NCBI RefSeq assembly: GCF_918378365.1
Contig: NZ_OU912926.1
Coordinates: 1,302,001 to 1,366,000 of the forward strand
Source: Candidatus Nitrotoga arctica
GTDB taxonomy: Bacteria; Pseudomonadota; Gammaproteobacteria; Burkholderiales; Gallionellaceae
Length of the DNA stretch: 64,000 nt
Reading direction: 5' to 3'
The first letter of the stretch is position 1. The number at the start of each line of letters is the position of its first letter. Positions 1-7,739 of the stretch are shown here, piece after piece. Below the pieces are notes generated by a model. The model saw nothing but the letters and a program-made list of their open reading frames with translations, had not been told where the DNA came from and made no database searches. The position numbers were made by a program, and so were the translations under genes.

Positions 1-48
1 CCGGGCTCATGAGCCCGGTAGGTTGGGCTGAATAAAATGAAGCTCAAC
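1..48. repeat. Palindrome and hairpin repeat at window edge
   Basis: Bases 1-18 (CCGGGCTCATGAGCCCGG) form a perfect palindrome. Bases 22-48 start GTTGGGCTGAAT and end AGCTCAAC, which can fold into an imperfect hairpin. A close relative of the second unit lies at 51773-51802, so it looks like a dispersed short repeat and not a local terminator. It sits upstream of the broken hydrolase gene. Confidence 0.5.
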
Positions 49-214
49 ATTTCACCGATCACCATAACCAACTACTCCATCACCTGTTTTCTCACCCACA
101 ATCCGACCCATTAGGTCTTTGGCGGACTCACAGTTAAGGAGTGGCCTTTGACCGAGGTGATCGAAGTTCAGTTTGCACTTAGCATTTATTTAACCAAAAA
201 ACGGAGAAGCCTTG

Positions 215-932
215 ATGCCTACCACTTCGCAGCAGCCGTACCATCCGATCATCTATGTGCGAGGTTTTGCTGCCACGCAGGGCGAGATCGAGGAAACCGT
301 GGCCGATCCTTATATGGGCTTCAACATCGGCTCGACCAAGGCACGTATGGCTTGGACCGGCGACGTGAAGCGATTCTTCTTCCAGGCGCCACTTGTGCGC
401 CTGATGATGGACCACGACTATACGGACGTATTCGTGGACGGCGAGGACCTCGTGGCGGCAGAGCGCCCTGACTGTTTGATCCCGTACCGCAGTATCATCA
501 TCTACCGCTACTACGATGAGGCAAGCAAGGACTTTGGCACGGGTGACGCCACCTATAGAACAATTTGTGAAGGGACTGGACAGGCTGATCCTTCGCCTGC
601 GCGACAAGATCTGCGCCAACCCAAAGAATGCGGTGACGCCCGCAGATTTCTGCGTGCATCTCGTGGCGCATTCCATGGGCGGGCTGATCTGCCGCGCATT
701 TTTGCAGAACACGCAGCTGGGCAGCGTGCCAGTGCGCAAAGCGGTGGACAAGCTTTTCACCTACGCCGCGCCGTACAACGGCATCGACATGCGCATCGTG
801 CGCAACGTGCCAGGCACATCCACTCGCGAACTCAAGGGTGAGGCAGGTATTGCATTTGATATCCCCATCGCACAAAAGACTAGTCCCGGAGTGAAAGGTA
901 TGTTGCGTATTGAAGCGCGGTCATGGGCCTGA
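215..932 (+). pseudogene. Alpha/beta hydrolase (lipase/esterase-like), frameshifted and truncated
   Basis: Start ATG at 215 follows a GGAG motif at 202-206. The first part (215 to about 550) reads as the N-terminus of an alpha/beta hydrolase (YHPIIYVRGFA). Between about 540 and 560 homologous-looking sequence moves to another frame (TPPIEQFVKGLDRLILRLRD), which carries the nucleophile elbow AHSMGG (G-x-S-x-G type) and a conserved-looking AAPYNGID segment. The second frame stops at 932, soon after the text stops looking hydrolase-like (about 830), so the cap and the His of the triad are missing. A one-base indel plus a 3' truncation explains this. The substrate cannot be told. A sequencing error could account for the frameshift but not for the short C-terminus. 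Confidence 0.65.
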
Positions 933-970
933 GTCTTCTCGCGTGAAGTTTGACTTTTTCTTGAATTGGT

Positions 971-2026
971 TCAGTCTGGAGAGTCAGGTTTGGTCTCATA
1001 TCTGCTTCCCGCTTCGTACCAGCCATGGCTACGCTTGACCAGATACACGACGGATAACATTACTGGTACTTCAATCAACACGCCGACCACGGTCGCAAGT
1101 GCCGCACCGGATTCGAAGCCGAACAGGCTGATGGCGGCAGCGACTGCCAATTCAAAGAAGTTACTCGCACCAATCAGTGCTGAAGGACCCGCTACGCAGT
1201 GCGCTTCACCGAAGCGGCGATTCAACCAATATGCTAATCCGGAATTGAAATAAACCTGAATGATGATGGGCACGGCGAGCATGAAGATAATGAGTGGTTG
1301 CTCGACGATGGCTTTGCCTTGAAAGGCAAATAACAATACCAGTGTGAGCAACAAAGCGGAGATGGAGAGCGGGTTTAGCTTGGACAGGGTATGCTGCAGC
1401 GCTGCGATCCCGCCGCGTGCCAATAGGAACTTGCGCCATATCTGTGCCACCAAAACGGGCAGCACGATGTATAGCACTACCGACACTAGCAGCGTATCCC
1501 AAGGCACGATGATGGATGAGATACCCAGCAATAGCGCCACCAGCGGCGCAAAAGCGAACACCATGATGGCGTCGTTGAGTGCGACTTGACTCAGAGTGAA
1601 TAGCGGCTCACCGTTCACCAACCGGCTCCACACGAACACCATTGCGGTGCAGGGCGCGGCGGCAAGCAGTATGAGGCCTGCAATGTAGCTGTCGAGCTGC
1701 TCCGCTGGCAGATACGGTGCGAACAATTGCCGGATGAACAACCAGCCCAGTAACGCCATGGAAAAGGGTTTGACCGCCCAATTGACAAATAGCGTGACAC
1801 CGATGCCGCGCCAGTATTTGCGCACTTCATGTAAGGCCATGAAATCTATGCGCAACAGCATGGGAATAATCATGACCCAGATCAGCAGTCCAACGGAGAT
1901 GTTGACCTTGGCGATTTCCAATTTACCCAGCCAGTGAAACGGTGCGGGGATCAATTGCCCTAACACTACCCCGACGATGATGCAGAGAAAAACCCAAACT
2001 GTCAGGTAGCGTTCAAAAATGCTCAT
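971..2026 (-). CDS. acr3: Arsenite efflux permease, ACR3 family
   Basis: This 351-residue inner-membrane protein has about ten hydrophobic segments and typical ACR3 features: the N-terminal SIFERYLTVWV, a central APCTAMVFVWS segment with the cysteine used in As(III) transport, and the C-terminal GASNFFELAVA motif. It exports As(III) and Sb(III) driven by the proton motive force. It is the last gene of an arsR-arsC-acr3 operon, 186 bases after arsC. The ATG at 2026 is preceded by AAGGGA. Length is normal for the family. It handles the arsenite made by the neighbouring ArsC. Identification is by motif and context; the ArsB family is unrelated and does not fit. Confidence 0.93.
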   Translation of the reverse strand: MSIFERYLTVWVFLCIIVGVVLGQLIPAPFHWLGKLEIAKVNISVGLLIWVMIIPMLLRIDFMALHEVRKYWRGIGVTLFVNWAVKPFSMALLGWLFIRQLFAPYLPAEQLDSYIAGLILLAAAPCTAMVFVWSRLVNGEPLFTLSQVALNDAIMVFAFAPLVALLLGISSIIVPWDTLLVSVVLYIVLPVLVAQIWRKFLLARGGIAALQHTLSKLNPLSISALLLTLVLLFAFQGKAIVEQPLIIFMLAVPIIIQVYFNSGLAYWLNRRFGEAHCVAGPSALIGASNFFELAVAAAISLFGFESGAALATVVGVLIEVPVMLSVVYLVKRSHGWYEAGSRYETKPDSPD

Positions 2027-2212
2027 GTGTTAATCCCTTAATGCGTACGATTTTGGCGAGCTTTTCTGTCAAATTGTCAGCACGTAACAGCAGCACGTTG
2101 TAATGCTTTTACTCATGAACAGGCTCTTTCTGGGAGGGGAGTTTATTCAGAAGCTAGTTTCAGTAAATGCGCTACGCCGAATAGGCTTCTCCTTGAACGA
2201 AGTAGCACCTTC

Positions 2213-2692
2213 TTAAACAACGATGTTGGCAATCTTGTCCATTTTGGTTTTTAGAGCCGCCTTGTCATGCTTCAACACATCCAGATTCAGTGCGAAAAAT
2301 GCTTCGATGCGGGCACGCAGGATACGGTAAGTCTCCATGAACGCCGCATCAATCTCTTCATCCGTGCCCGTGGCATGCGCCGGGTCTTCCACGCCCCAGT
2401 GGGTGCGCAGCACTGGGCCGAGGTAGGCCGGGCAAGTTTCTCTCGCTGCACTGGCACAAGCGGTGATGACTATGTCGGGCGCGGTGGGTAGATTGTCCCA
2501 GGACTTGCTATAATAGCCTCCGGTGGAGATGCCTGCGCTCGCCAGCAATGCCAGCGAACGTGGATGCACTTTGCCGGTGGGCTTGCTGCCCGCGCTCATG
2601 GCACGCCAACCAGCCGGAGCAAGATGATTAAAGATTGCCTCGCCGAGGATGGAACGGCAGGAGTTACCAGTGCAGAGAAAGAGTACGTTCAT
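2213..2692 (-). CDS. arsC: Arsenate reductase, thioredoxin-coupled LMW-phosphatase type
   Basis: This is a 159-residue cytoplasmic enzyme that reduces arsenate to arsenite. The N-terminal phosphatase loop C-x5-R is seen as CTGNSCR (Cys7 to Arg13). Two further cysteines (Cys79 and Cys87, in TACASAARETCP) match the relay cysteines of the thioredoxin-dependent ArsC class, so electrons should come from thioredoxin and not glutaredoxin. The C-terminus carries an extra helical tail. It lies 14 bases downstream of arsR and upstream of acr3 on the same strand, giving a complete reduce-and-export pathway. Confidence 0.93.
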   Translation of the reverse strand: MNVLFLCTGNSCRSILGEAIFNHLAPAGWRAMSAGSKPTGKVHPRSLALLASAGISTGGYYSKSWDNLPTAPDIVITACASAARETCPAYLGPVLRTHWGVEDPAHATGTDEEIDAAFMETYRILRARIEAFFALNLDVLKHDKAALKTKMDKIANIVV

Positions 2693-2706
2693 GTTCAGGG
2701 TTGCGA

Positions 2707-3066
2707 TTAAGTCGGGGGAATTGGTAGGAGTACGCTTGCGGAACAGACGGGTGTCGTCCGCAAATCAATACACTGCTGAGGATTGCCGGAACAGCATTCC
2801 TCGGTTAGGTAAGCAATAAGATCCAGCATCAAGGGGATATTGGCGCGATAACGCTGGTAGCGACCTTCCTGTTGGACTGTTAGCAGGCGTGCCTGCGTCA
2901 ATGCTTTCAGATGGAAGGAAAGATTGGTGGGCGGCAGTTCAAGGGTTGTCGCAATTTCGCCCGCCACCATACCGTCCGGCACTTTTTTGACCAACAGCCG
3001 AAACACGTCCAATCGCACGCCGGAAGAAAGCGATTCGAATACTGAAGTTGCAGTAAGTTTGTCCAT
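2707..3066 (-). CDS. arsR: ArsR-family arsenic-responsive repressor
   Basis: This 119-residue winged-helix repressor heads the ars operon. The recognition region reads LPPTNLSFHLKALTQARLL. Instead of the E. coli-type cysteine pair in the DNA-binding helix it has Cys91-Cys92 and Cys99 (ECCSGNPQQC) near the C-terminal helix, resembling the Cys95/96/102 site described for the Acidithiobacillus ferrooxidans ArsR. It should dissociate from DNA when As(III) or Sb(III) bind. The only in-frame start is the ATG at 3066, because an in-frame TAG lies 12 bases upstream. There is no Shine-Dalgarno sequence before it (see the promoter entry). Confidence 0.92.
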   Translation of the reverse strand: MDKLTATSVFESLSSGVRLDVFRLLVKKVPDGMVAGEIATTLELPPTNLSFHLKALTQARLLTVQQEGRYQRYRANIPLMLDLIAYLTEECCSGNPQQCIDLRTTPVCSASVLLPIPPT

Positions 3067-3101
3067 ATAACAATACTACAACTATATTTGAAATGTTGCA
3101 A
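3066..3101 (-). promoter_or_regulatory. Candidate ars promoter giving a leaderless arsR mRNA
   Basis: On the minus strand, TTGCAA (3101-3096) and TAGTAT (3078-3073) are separated by 17 bases, a good sigma-70 arrangement. The -10 box ends only 6 bases before the arsR ATG, so the predicted transcription start falls at or next to the start codon. The ArsR operator would be expected to overlap this stretch, but no convincing dyad was fixed. Confidence 0.5.
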
Positions 3102-3223
3102 TATAATTTGCTTGGATTCGAGATTGGATTGAAATAAGGAAATGATAATAAACCCCTTAGAATCTAGGGTAACGCTATAAATTCAAACTCCATACTGTGT
3201 TGATATGGCGCGCCTTGTGTGGC

Positions 3224-4576
3224 TTAGGATTTTGGAGTTATAGAAGCGTCCAAGGATATTACATGCAGGGCTAAGGTGTGTTGACGATACCAATTGATAA
3301 AGTCTGTGTCAGATAGCGCGCGGCTGTATAGAAAGCCCTGCACCAGATCACAACCGAGATCGCGTAACAGATCGAATGTTTCCTGATCTTCCACCCCTTC
3401 AGCTATTGTGGTCAGATTGAAATTTTTGGCCAGATCAATAATGGTACGGACGAGATTTTTGTCCTCGCGTGAATTATGTATGTTCCGAATGAAAAGGATA
3501 TCGATCTTCAGTTCCTGCACTGGGAAGCGCTTAAGGTACGCCAGCGATGAATAGCCGGTGCCGAAGTCGTCAATTGATAGGCGAATGCCCAGCTCTCTCA
3601 GTCTTGATAACATTGTAAGGGAGGATTCATAATCATCGATTACCAAACTCTCCGTGATCTCCAGCGTAAGGTGTGATGCGGGTACCCCCCAAATATCGAG
3701 TGCTTGCTGGACTATTTGCGGAAGTTCCTTGTCTTTGAGCATTTTGGGCGGAAGATTGACGCTTATGCCTACATCAATGCTCATCTTCAAGAAAGTGGCT
3801 GTATGGCGGAGTGCCGTGTTAAGTATCCATAGGGTCAAAGTATTAATCAGACCGGTTTTCTCTGCAATGTCGATCAATGTGGCCGGGTTGATTACACGTT
3901 GCCCTGGCGCTGTCCAACGTATTAGAGCCTCCATGGAGACACAGCGTCCGGTCTGGATATTAATCTGTGGCTGGTAGTGAACATGCAACTCGTTTGCTTT
4001 AATGGCTTTGCCAAGTTCAATGTCAAGACCGCTATAAGTTTCTGTCTTAATGCGATCTTCAGGCTGATAGACGTGGTATCCCTGTTCATTGGTTGCGGCG
4101 ATGTCTGATGCGATGTCGGCATACATCAATAATTGACCTGCATCACGGCCCAGTTCTGGAAAATTGGCAATGCCGATATGTGGGCGCAGCATTACTGGGT
4201 AATCATCGGCAATGAAGGATTTATGTAATTCAGAAAGAATCTTGATTGCTGCCAGTATGCTTTGAGCATTATTCGCAAGGTCGGGCAAAACAAGACATAT
4301 CTCTTCATCAGAAAAGTGTGCGTAGCGATCAGCGTCACGTAACAGATTATCAAGAAGCTGATCGGTGTAATGGTTGATTGATTGGGTGGATGTGTCGCCA
4401 ATGATGGCATCCAGCCGTTTGGCTCGCCTCAACTTCATGATTAGCACAGCTGTCGCGCTGGTTTCGGCTTTATCGATTTCAAAACGCAGGAAATTGACCA
4501 GTTGATTGTGGGTTAACTGATGTCGTGTCGCCGTGGTATTGGATTGATGCGACGGAGGAGGGTTGTGGCCGATCAT
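3224..4576 (-). CDS. EAL-domain c-di-GMP phosphodiesterase with degenerate GGDEF domain
   Basis: 450 residues with no obvious membrane segment. Residues about 20-175 have a GGDEF fold, but the signature is replaced by HFSDEE (88-92), so diguanylate cyclase activity is unlikely. The EAL domain (about 180-435) keeps the key motifs: EALIRW (216-221), NLPP (274-277), LEITES (305-310), DDFGTGYSSL (336-345), ELKID (355-359) and EGVED (393-397). It should therefore hydrolyse c-di-GMP. The ATG overlaps the stop of the upstream HD-GYP gene by four bases (ATGA), indicating co-translation. The degenerate GGDEF domain may sense GTP or serve as a dimerisation unit; that is inference. Confidence 0.9.
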   Translation of the reverse strand: MIGHNPPPSHQSNTTATRHQLTHNQLVNFLRFEIDKAETSATAVLIMKLRRAKRLDAIIGDTSTQSINHYTDQLLDNLLRDADRYAHFSDEEICLVLPDLANNAQSILAAIKILSELHKSFIADDYPVMLRPHIGIANFPELGRDAGQLLMYADIASDIAATNEQGYHVYQPEDRIKTETYSGLDIELGKAIKANELHVHYQPQINIQTGRCVSMEALIRWTAPGQRVINPATLIDIAEKTGLINTLTLWILNTALRHTATFLKMSIDVGISVNLPPKMLKDKELPQIVQQALDIWGVPASHLTLEITESLVIDDYESSLTMLSRLRELGIRLSIDDFGTGYSSLAYLKRFPVQELKIDILFIRNIHNSREDKNLVRTIIDLAKNFNLTTIAEGVEDQETFDLLRDLGCDLVQGFLYSRALSDTDFINWYRQHTLALHVISLDASITPKS

Positions 4577-6216
4577 GCCAGGTAATATTCTCGGGCATCG
4601 AGATCGAAAGCGCCAGTTGGCAGGCCGCGCAGAATATGAACTGCCGCCATCGTTTCGGACTGATACAGTAAATCCAGCGTCGCGGGGTTGGCCGCCGGGC
4701 TTTTGTCTGGGCCACTAATAATAAGCACCCGTGGTTTCAGTCGGCGTACCTTGCTCTGGCTTATGACGACTGCGACTTCGCCAGAAGACAGTTCAACCAA
4801 GGAGCCAACCGGAAAAATGCCGATTGTTTGGATGAATTGTTCGACCATGGAGTCAAGATAATACTCGCCGCTCATCGTGCTTATACTTTTCAATGCGTCA
4901 TAGGCTGACACGGCTTTGGTATGAAAACGTGCATTGGTCAGTGCGGTAAATGAATTAACGATTGCAGCCATGCGTCCGAACAGGCTGATATTACCTTTAG
5001 ATAGTCCTGCGGGGTAGCCGCTCCCGTTTTCTCGTTCATGGTGTTGGGCGATACCTTCCAGAATGTCGGTATGCAGATTAGGCGTCTCTTTAAGTATTTC
5101 AAGGCCCAAACCTACGTGGCTTTTGACTATTTCAAATTCTTCCAAACTCAGCCGCTCATTTTTTTGCAACAGTTCGCTCGGTAATTTTATATTTCCAATA
5201 TCAAGCAGCAATCCGGTGATGCCCAGGCGCTCGAGAAAGTCTTTAGGCAAGCCTATATGTCGACCCAGCGCAATCAGATAAACGGCTGTCTGAAGCCCGT
5301 ACTCATAGCTGGCATTGTCCTGTTGACGTAATCGCATGATCAACATCAACGCATTAGGATTTCGCACCATGCTGTCCACTACTTCCTGAATCACAGTCTC
5401 TACTTCTTCGATCTCGAGGTTTTTGTCAGAGCGTATGTCCTCAACAAGGCCATGAAGTACTTTTTCTGTGAGTGTATAAGCCTTGCCAGCTGGAGCAAGC
5501 TCTTCCTCGACTGGTCTGACATCGTTGTACATTGTTAACTCGACGTTGGCAGGAATAAATTCAGGTCGCTGGGTAGTTACAACGTGTACTTCCGGTGCCG
5601 TAGGATGTTGCTCGGAATCGAAAGCCTTCTTTTGAGCATAAGATTTATCTTTAAAATCTGATTTTATTTTAAAGAAATCTTTTATTTTGCTGGAAAATGA
5701 GGCCAGCAATCCTTCTTTAATCTGCGTTTCCGGAGTCGCGGGTAGGTCTTTATTTAAGTTTTTTGGGATTGTCTCGGTGTGAGTTAAATGGCTCAATTCT
5801 GTCGGTTCGAACACCGTATCTTTAATATTTAGGGCGACAGGAGCTTGTAAGTCAGCTGGCTTTTCCTTGATTGATTCAGGTGCCGAATGGTCGGCGATAG
5901 AGGTTTGAATAGTGCTGTCGTAAGTCTCGCTAAAGCTTGTGGAAGATGGTGCGATGGAAGCGCGTCTGTCTGACTCCACTTTTTCCTTAGAGACAGATCT
6001 CGCTGTTTGCAGCCCTTGTGTTGATCTGTCCCATTCGATTACAACAAATTGACAGTACTCTTGCAATTGCTCAATATCTTTATTATTTTCGATCAGGAAA
6101 CCTTGAAGCAGAAAGGGCGTGTCAAGCCACGGCCGATCAATATCAGAAACGAACATGCCGATCTTGAGTTTGCTGGAAGGAATCTCTGTTTTCATGCGGA
6201 TAAGTGTAACGCACAT
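4573..6216 (-). CDS. DUF3391/HD-GYP family protein with degenerate metal site
   Basis: 547 residues. An N-terminal DUF3391-like domain (about 8-75, KLKIGMFVSDIDRPW) leads to a long polar linker (75-225) and an HD-GYP domain (about 245-490). The GYP side is intact (HHERENGSGYP, 392-402; His368 also kept), but the canonical HDIGK is LDIGN (338-342) and the usual first ligand HS is YEY (304-306). At least two metal ligands are therefore missing, and phosphodiesterase activity is doubtful. It is translationally coupled to the EAL gene downstream. The ATG at 6216 directly follows AGGAAG; an alternative ATG at 6195 lacks a good ribosome site. Confidence 0.85.
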   Translation of the reverse strand: MCVTLIRMKTEIPSSKLKIGMFVSDIDRPWLDTPFLLQGFLIENNKDIEQLQEYCQFVVIEWDRSTQGLQTARSVSKEKVESDRRASIAPSSTSFSETYDSTIQTSIADHSAPESIKEKPADLQAPVALNIKDTVFEPTELSHLTHTETIPKNLNKDLPATPETQIKEGLLASFSSKIKDFFKIKSDFKDKSYAQKKAFDSEQHPTAPEVHVVTTQRPEFIPANVELTMYNDVRPVEEELAPAGKAYTLTEKVLHGLVEDIRSDKNLEIEEVETVIQEVVDSMVRNPNALMLIMRLRQQDNASYEYGLQTAVYLIALGRHIGLPKDFLERLGITGLLLDIGNIKLPSELLQKNERLSLEEFEIVKSHVGLGLEILKETPNLHTDILEGIAQHHERENGSGYPAGLSKGNISLFGRMAAIVNSFTALTNARFHTKAVSAYDALKSISTMSGEYYLDSMVEQFIQTIGIFPVGSLVELSSGEVAVVISQSKVRRLKPRVLIISGPDKSPAANPATLDLLYQSETMAAVHILRGLPTGAFDLDAREYYLA

Positions 6217-6352
6217 TCTTCCTGAAAAACACCTCAGTCCTACTCCAATGACGAATGCCTTTGGACAGTCGTTCTCAGTTTTGGTGACCTATAAATTGTC
6301 CGGATTTAATGCCGCCAGCTCATCAATCTGTACTACCGAATAATTGGCTTGC

Positions 6353-6619
6353 TCATTCATAGTGCGTCCACATGCGTAGAACGCGAACGGTTCTTTCTTT
6401 TGTAAAGATTTCATACACGATATGGTGCTGAATATTGATGCGGCGTGAGTAAGCACCGGCAAGATCTCCGACTAATTTTTCGAAAGGCGGTGGATTTTGA
6501 AATGGATCATTGGCAAGGACTGCTAACAACTCTTGTGCCTTTGTCTTGAGACCGCTTGCAGCAAGCTTCTTTGCATCTTTGAGTGATTGCTTGGCATAGA
6601 CAACCTCCCAACTCACCAC
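6353..6619 (-). CDS. yoeB: Txe/YoeB-type mRNA interferase toxin
   Basis: An 88-residue basic protein with the RelE-superfamily pattern of YoeB: N-terminal WEVVYAKQSLKD, central DPFQNPPPFEKLVGDL, YSRRINIQHHIVYEI, and the C-terminal RMWTHYE that carries the His and Tyr expected in the active site. It would cleave mRNA on the ribosome when released from its antitoxin. Its ATG overlaps the 3' end of the antitoxin gene by seven bases, the usual arrangement of this module. The pair sits beside integron-like cassettes, a common home for toxin-antitoxin modules. Confidence 0.9.
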   Translation of the reverse strand: MVSWEVVYAKQSLKDAKKLAASGLKTKAQELLAVLANDPFQNPPPFEKLVGDLAGAYSRRINIQHHIVYEIFTKERTVRVLRMWTHYE

Positions 6620-6855
6620 TTAAGCTCCTTTGCACTTTTTGCTAGAGGCTCATTCATACCTGTCTTTATGGATTCGCGCATGCCAGGCACGGCAAGCAAG
6701 TACAAAGTTTCTTGTATCGCACTCCAATCCTCTGCGGAGAGCAGCACAGCACTGCTACGTTTCCCGGAAATGATAATTGGTTGATGAGACGCTGCTGTCT
6801 CATCAATCAATCTATACAAATTCGCGCGAGCGTCACTGGCGGTAAGAGTGTGCAT
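6613..6855 (-). CDS. yefM: YefM/Phd-family antitoxin
   Basis: An 80-residue antitoxin starting HTLTASDARANLYRLID, the typical Phd/YefM N-terminus that dimerises and binds DNA. The C-terminal third (GMRESIKTGMNEPL) should wrap the toxin. It precedes and overlaps yoeB. A perfect inverted repeat, GTACGTA-AA-TACGTAC at 6890-6905, lies in its promoter and is the likely site of autorepression by the YefM-YoeB complex. Confidence 0.9.
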   Translation of the reverse strand: MHTLTASDARANLYRLIDETAASHQPIIISGKRSSAVLLSAEDWSAIQETLYLLAVPGMRESIKTGMNEPLAKSAKELKW

Positions 6856-6886
6856 TTTGGTTTTCTTTAAATAAAAATAAACCTAA

Positions 6887-6915
6887 AAAGTACGTAAATA
6901 CGTACGATACGTCAA
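6887..6915 (-). promoter_or_regulatory. yefM-yoeB promoter with palindromic operator
   Basis: On the minus strand, TTGACG (6915-6910) and TACTTT (6892-6887) are 17 bases apart. The perfect 7-2-7 inverted repeat GTACGTAAATACGTAC (6890-6905) fills most of the spacer and touches the -10 box, so a repressor bound there would block RNA polymerase. The transcription start would be about 25 bases before the yefM ATG. Confidence 0.6.
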
Positions 6916-7162
6916 GCAATATTAACCGATTACGAACTGCCACGTCGAACAGGGAGGTGGCCATGTAACGCAACACACACCGCCAACTTGCCGGACTTGA
7001 CAGGTATGGGCGCACTCGCCCTGCAAAAGGGTGAAATCAGGTAAAAACGCATTAAAAATGGCAGGTTGAGCGGAACATGACCCGATGGCGCCGCTACGAT
7101 CAGAGAGATATTTCTATAACAAGCAGATTCACAGCAGCCTCACCGGGCTTGTACAACAAACG
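6916..7162. other. Non-coding stretch between toxin-antitoxin pair and cassette genes
   Basis: No convincing gene. A degenerate attC-like segment may lie at about 7105-7171 (CTATAAC on one side, GTTAGAT on the other, inner arms AACAAGC and GCTTGT). If real, it would end the cassette holding the 7218-7661 gene, but the match to consensus is weak. Confidence 0.25.
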
Positions 7163-7200
7163 GGTTAGATTGTGGCTCGCTTCGCGATCACAATCTAACC
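7163..7200 (-). terminator. Strong hairpin downstream of the small secreted-protein gene
   Basis: GGTTAGATTGTG (7163-7174) and CACAATCTAACC (7189-7200) are a perfect 12-bp inverted repeat with a 14-base loop. It lies 18 bases after the stop of the 7218-7661 gene. No clear U-tract follows on the minus strand, so it may be a terminator or an mRNA-stabilising hairpin, or part of a degenerate recombination site. Confidence 0.45.
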
Positions 7201-7217
7201 TTGCTCGCTAGAGGTCA

Positions 7218-7661
7218 TTATTTTCCACCTTCACCCAATAAGAACAGACAAGGCGTATCGCCAAATGAATTTGAGAAGTATGGGCGGTACGGAGCGTACT
7301 GCGTATATGCCTTGTATGGCTTGTACTGCTTGTATGCTTTGTACGTCTCGTATTCTGTCGAACTCATGGCTTCCTTAGTTGCACAGGAGGCGTTTCCTTC
7401 GTGATCTCGGATGAAGCCTTTCACAAACCATCCGAGGTGTTTGCCATTGAAGCCGTAAACGTGATACCCGCCACTGCTATCTTTCTCAAGGTACGCGACT
7501 GGTTTGCCGCCCCAAAGATAGATCGTCAACTCGTCATCGACGGCGATGTAAGCATCTGCTTTGCCAATACCATTGAATAACGTCACTTCGTCCTCGGCAT
7601 GTGCTACCGTTGAAAGGGCGATGACAAAAAACATAGTCAAAAGATGGAGAAGACGGAGCAT
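7218..7661 (-). CDS. Small secreted protein, 4-fold beta flower type, with Tyr-rich tail
   Basis: 147 residues. A signal peptide (1-22, cleavage after AHA) is followed by about 65 residues with the repeating pattern of 4-fold beta flower proteins: LFNGIGKADAYI, TIYLWGGKPVAYL, HVYGFNGKHLGWF and a final FIRDHEGN. The C-terminal part has a short-period repeat of Y-K/x-A/x-Y (YKAYKQYKPYKAY), then a hydrophilic end. Function is unknown; an envelope or periplasmic role follows from the signal peptide. The gene stands alone in what looks like an integron cassette: its ATG lies 10 bases after the attC-like site at 7671-7737. The family call is from recognition of the motif pattern only. Confidence 0.7.
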   Translation of the reverse strand: MLRLLHLLTMFFVIALSTVAHAEDEVTLFNGIGKADAYIAVDDELTIYLWGGKPVAYLEKDSSGGYHVYGFNGKHLGWFVKGFIRDHEGNASCATKEAMSSTEYETYKAYKQYKPYKAYTQYAPYRPYFSNSFGDTPCLFLLGEGGK

Positions 7662-7670
7662 TTTGATGAC

Positions 7671-7737
7671 CTCTAACGTTTGAATTCACCGGCCTGCTCG
7701 GCTTTTAGCGCAGGCCCGGTGGAATGATGGGTTGGGC
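7671..7737 (-). repeat. Integron attC-like recombination site
   Basis: On the minus strand the site opens with GCCCAAC (7737-7731, matching RYYYAAC) three bases after the stop of the upstream gene and closes with GTTAGAG (7677-7671, one base off GTTRRRY). Between them the arms CACCGGGCCTGC and GCAGGCCGGTG pair with one extra unpaired base, as attC hairpins require. Length is 67 bp. The next gene starts 10 bases after the crossover point. Position, core boxes and extrahelical base together make this a good attC candidate. Confidence 0.7.
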
Positions 7738-7739
7738 AC

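Noticed and set aside
148..471. 107-codon frame overlapping the hydrolase start
   Set aside because: It lies in another frame of the recognisable hydrolase N-terminus and has an unlikely Arg/Cys-rich composition.
3079..3098. CAAC...GTTG dyad as ArsR operator
   Set aside because: Only four bases per arm are symmetric, with no agreement in the centre.
6833..7015. 60-codon frame overlapping the yefM promoter
   Set aside because: It overlaps the palindromic operator and yefM itself and has no protein-like motif.
7105..7171. Second attC site
   Set aside because: Core boxes deviate from consensus (CTATAAC) and the stem is short, so it was kept only as a weak note.
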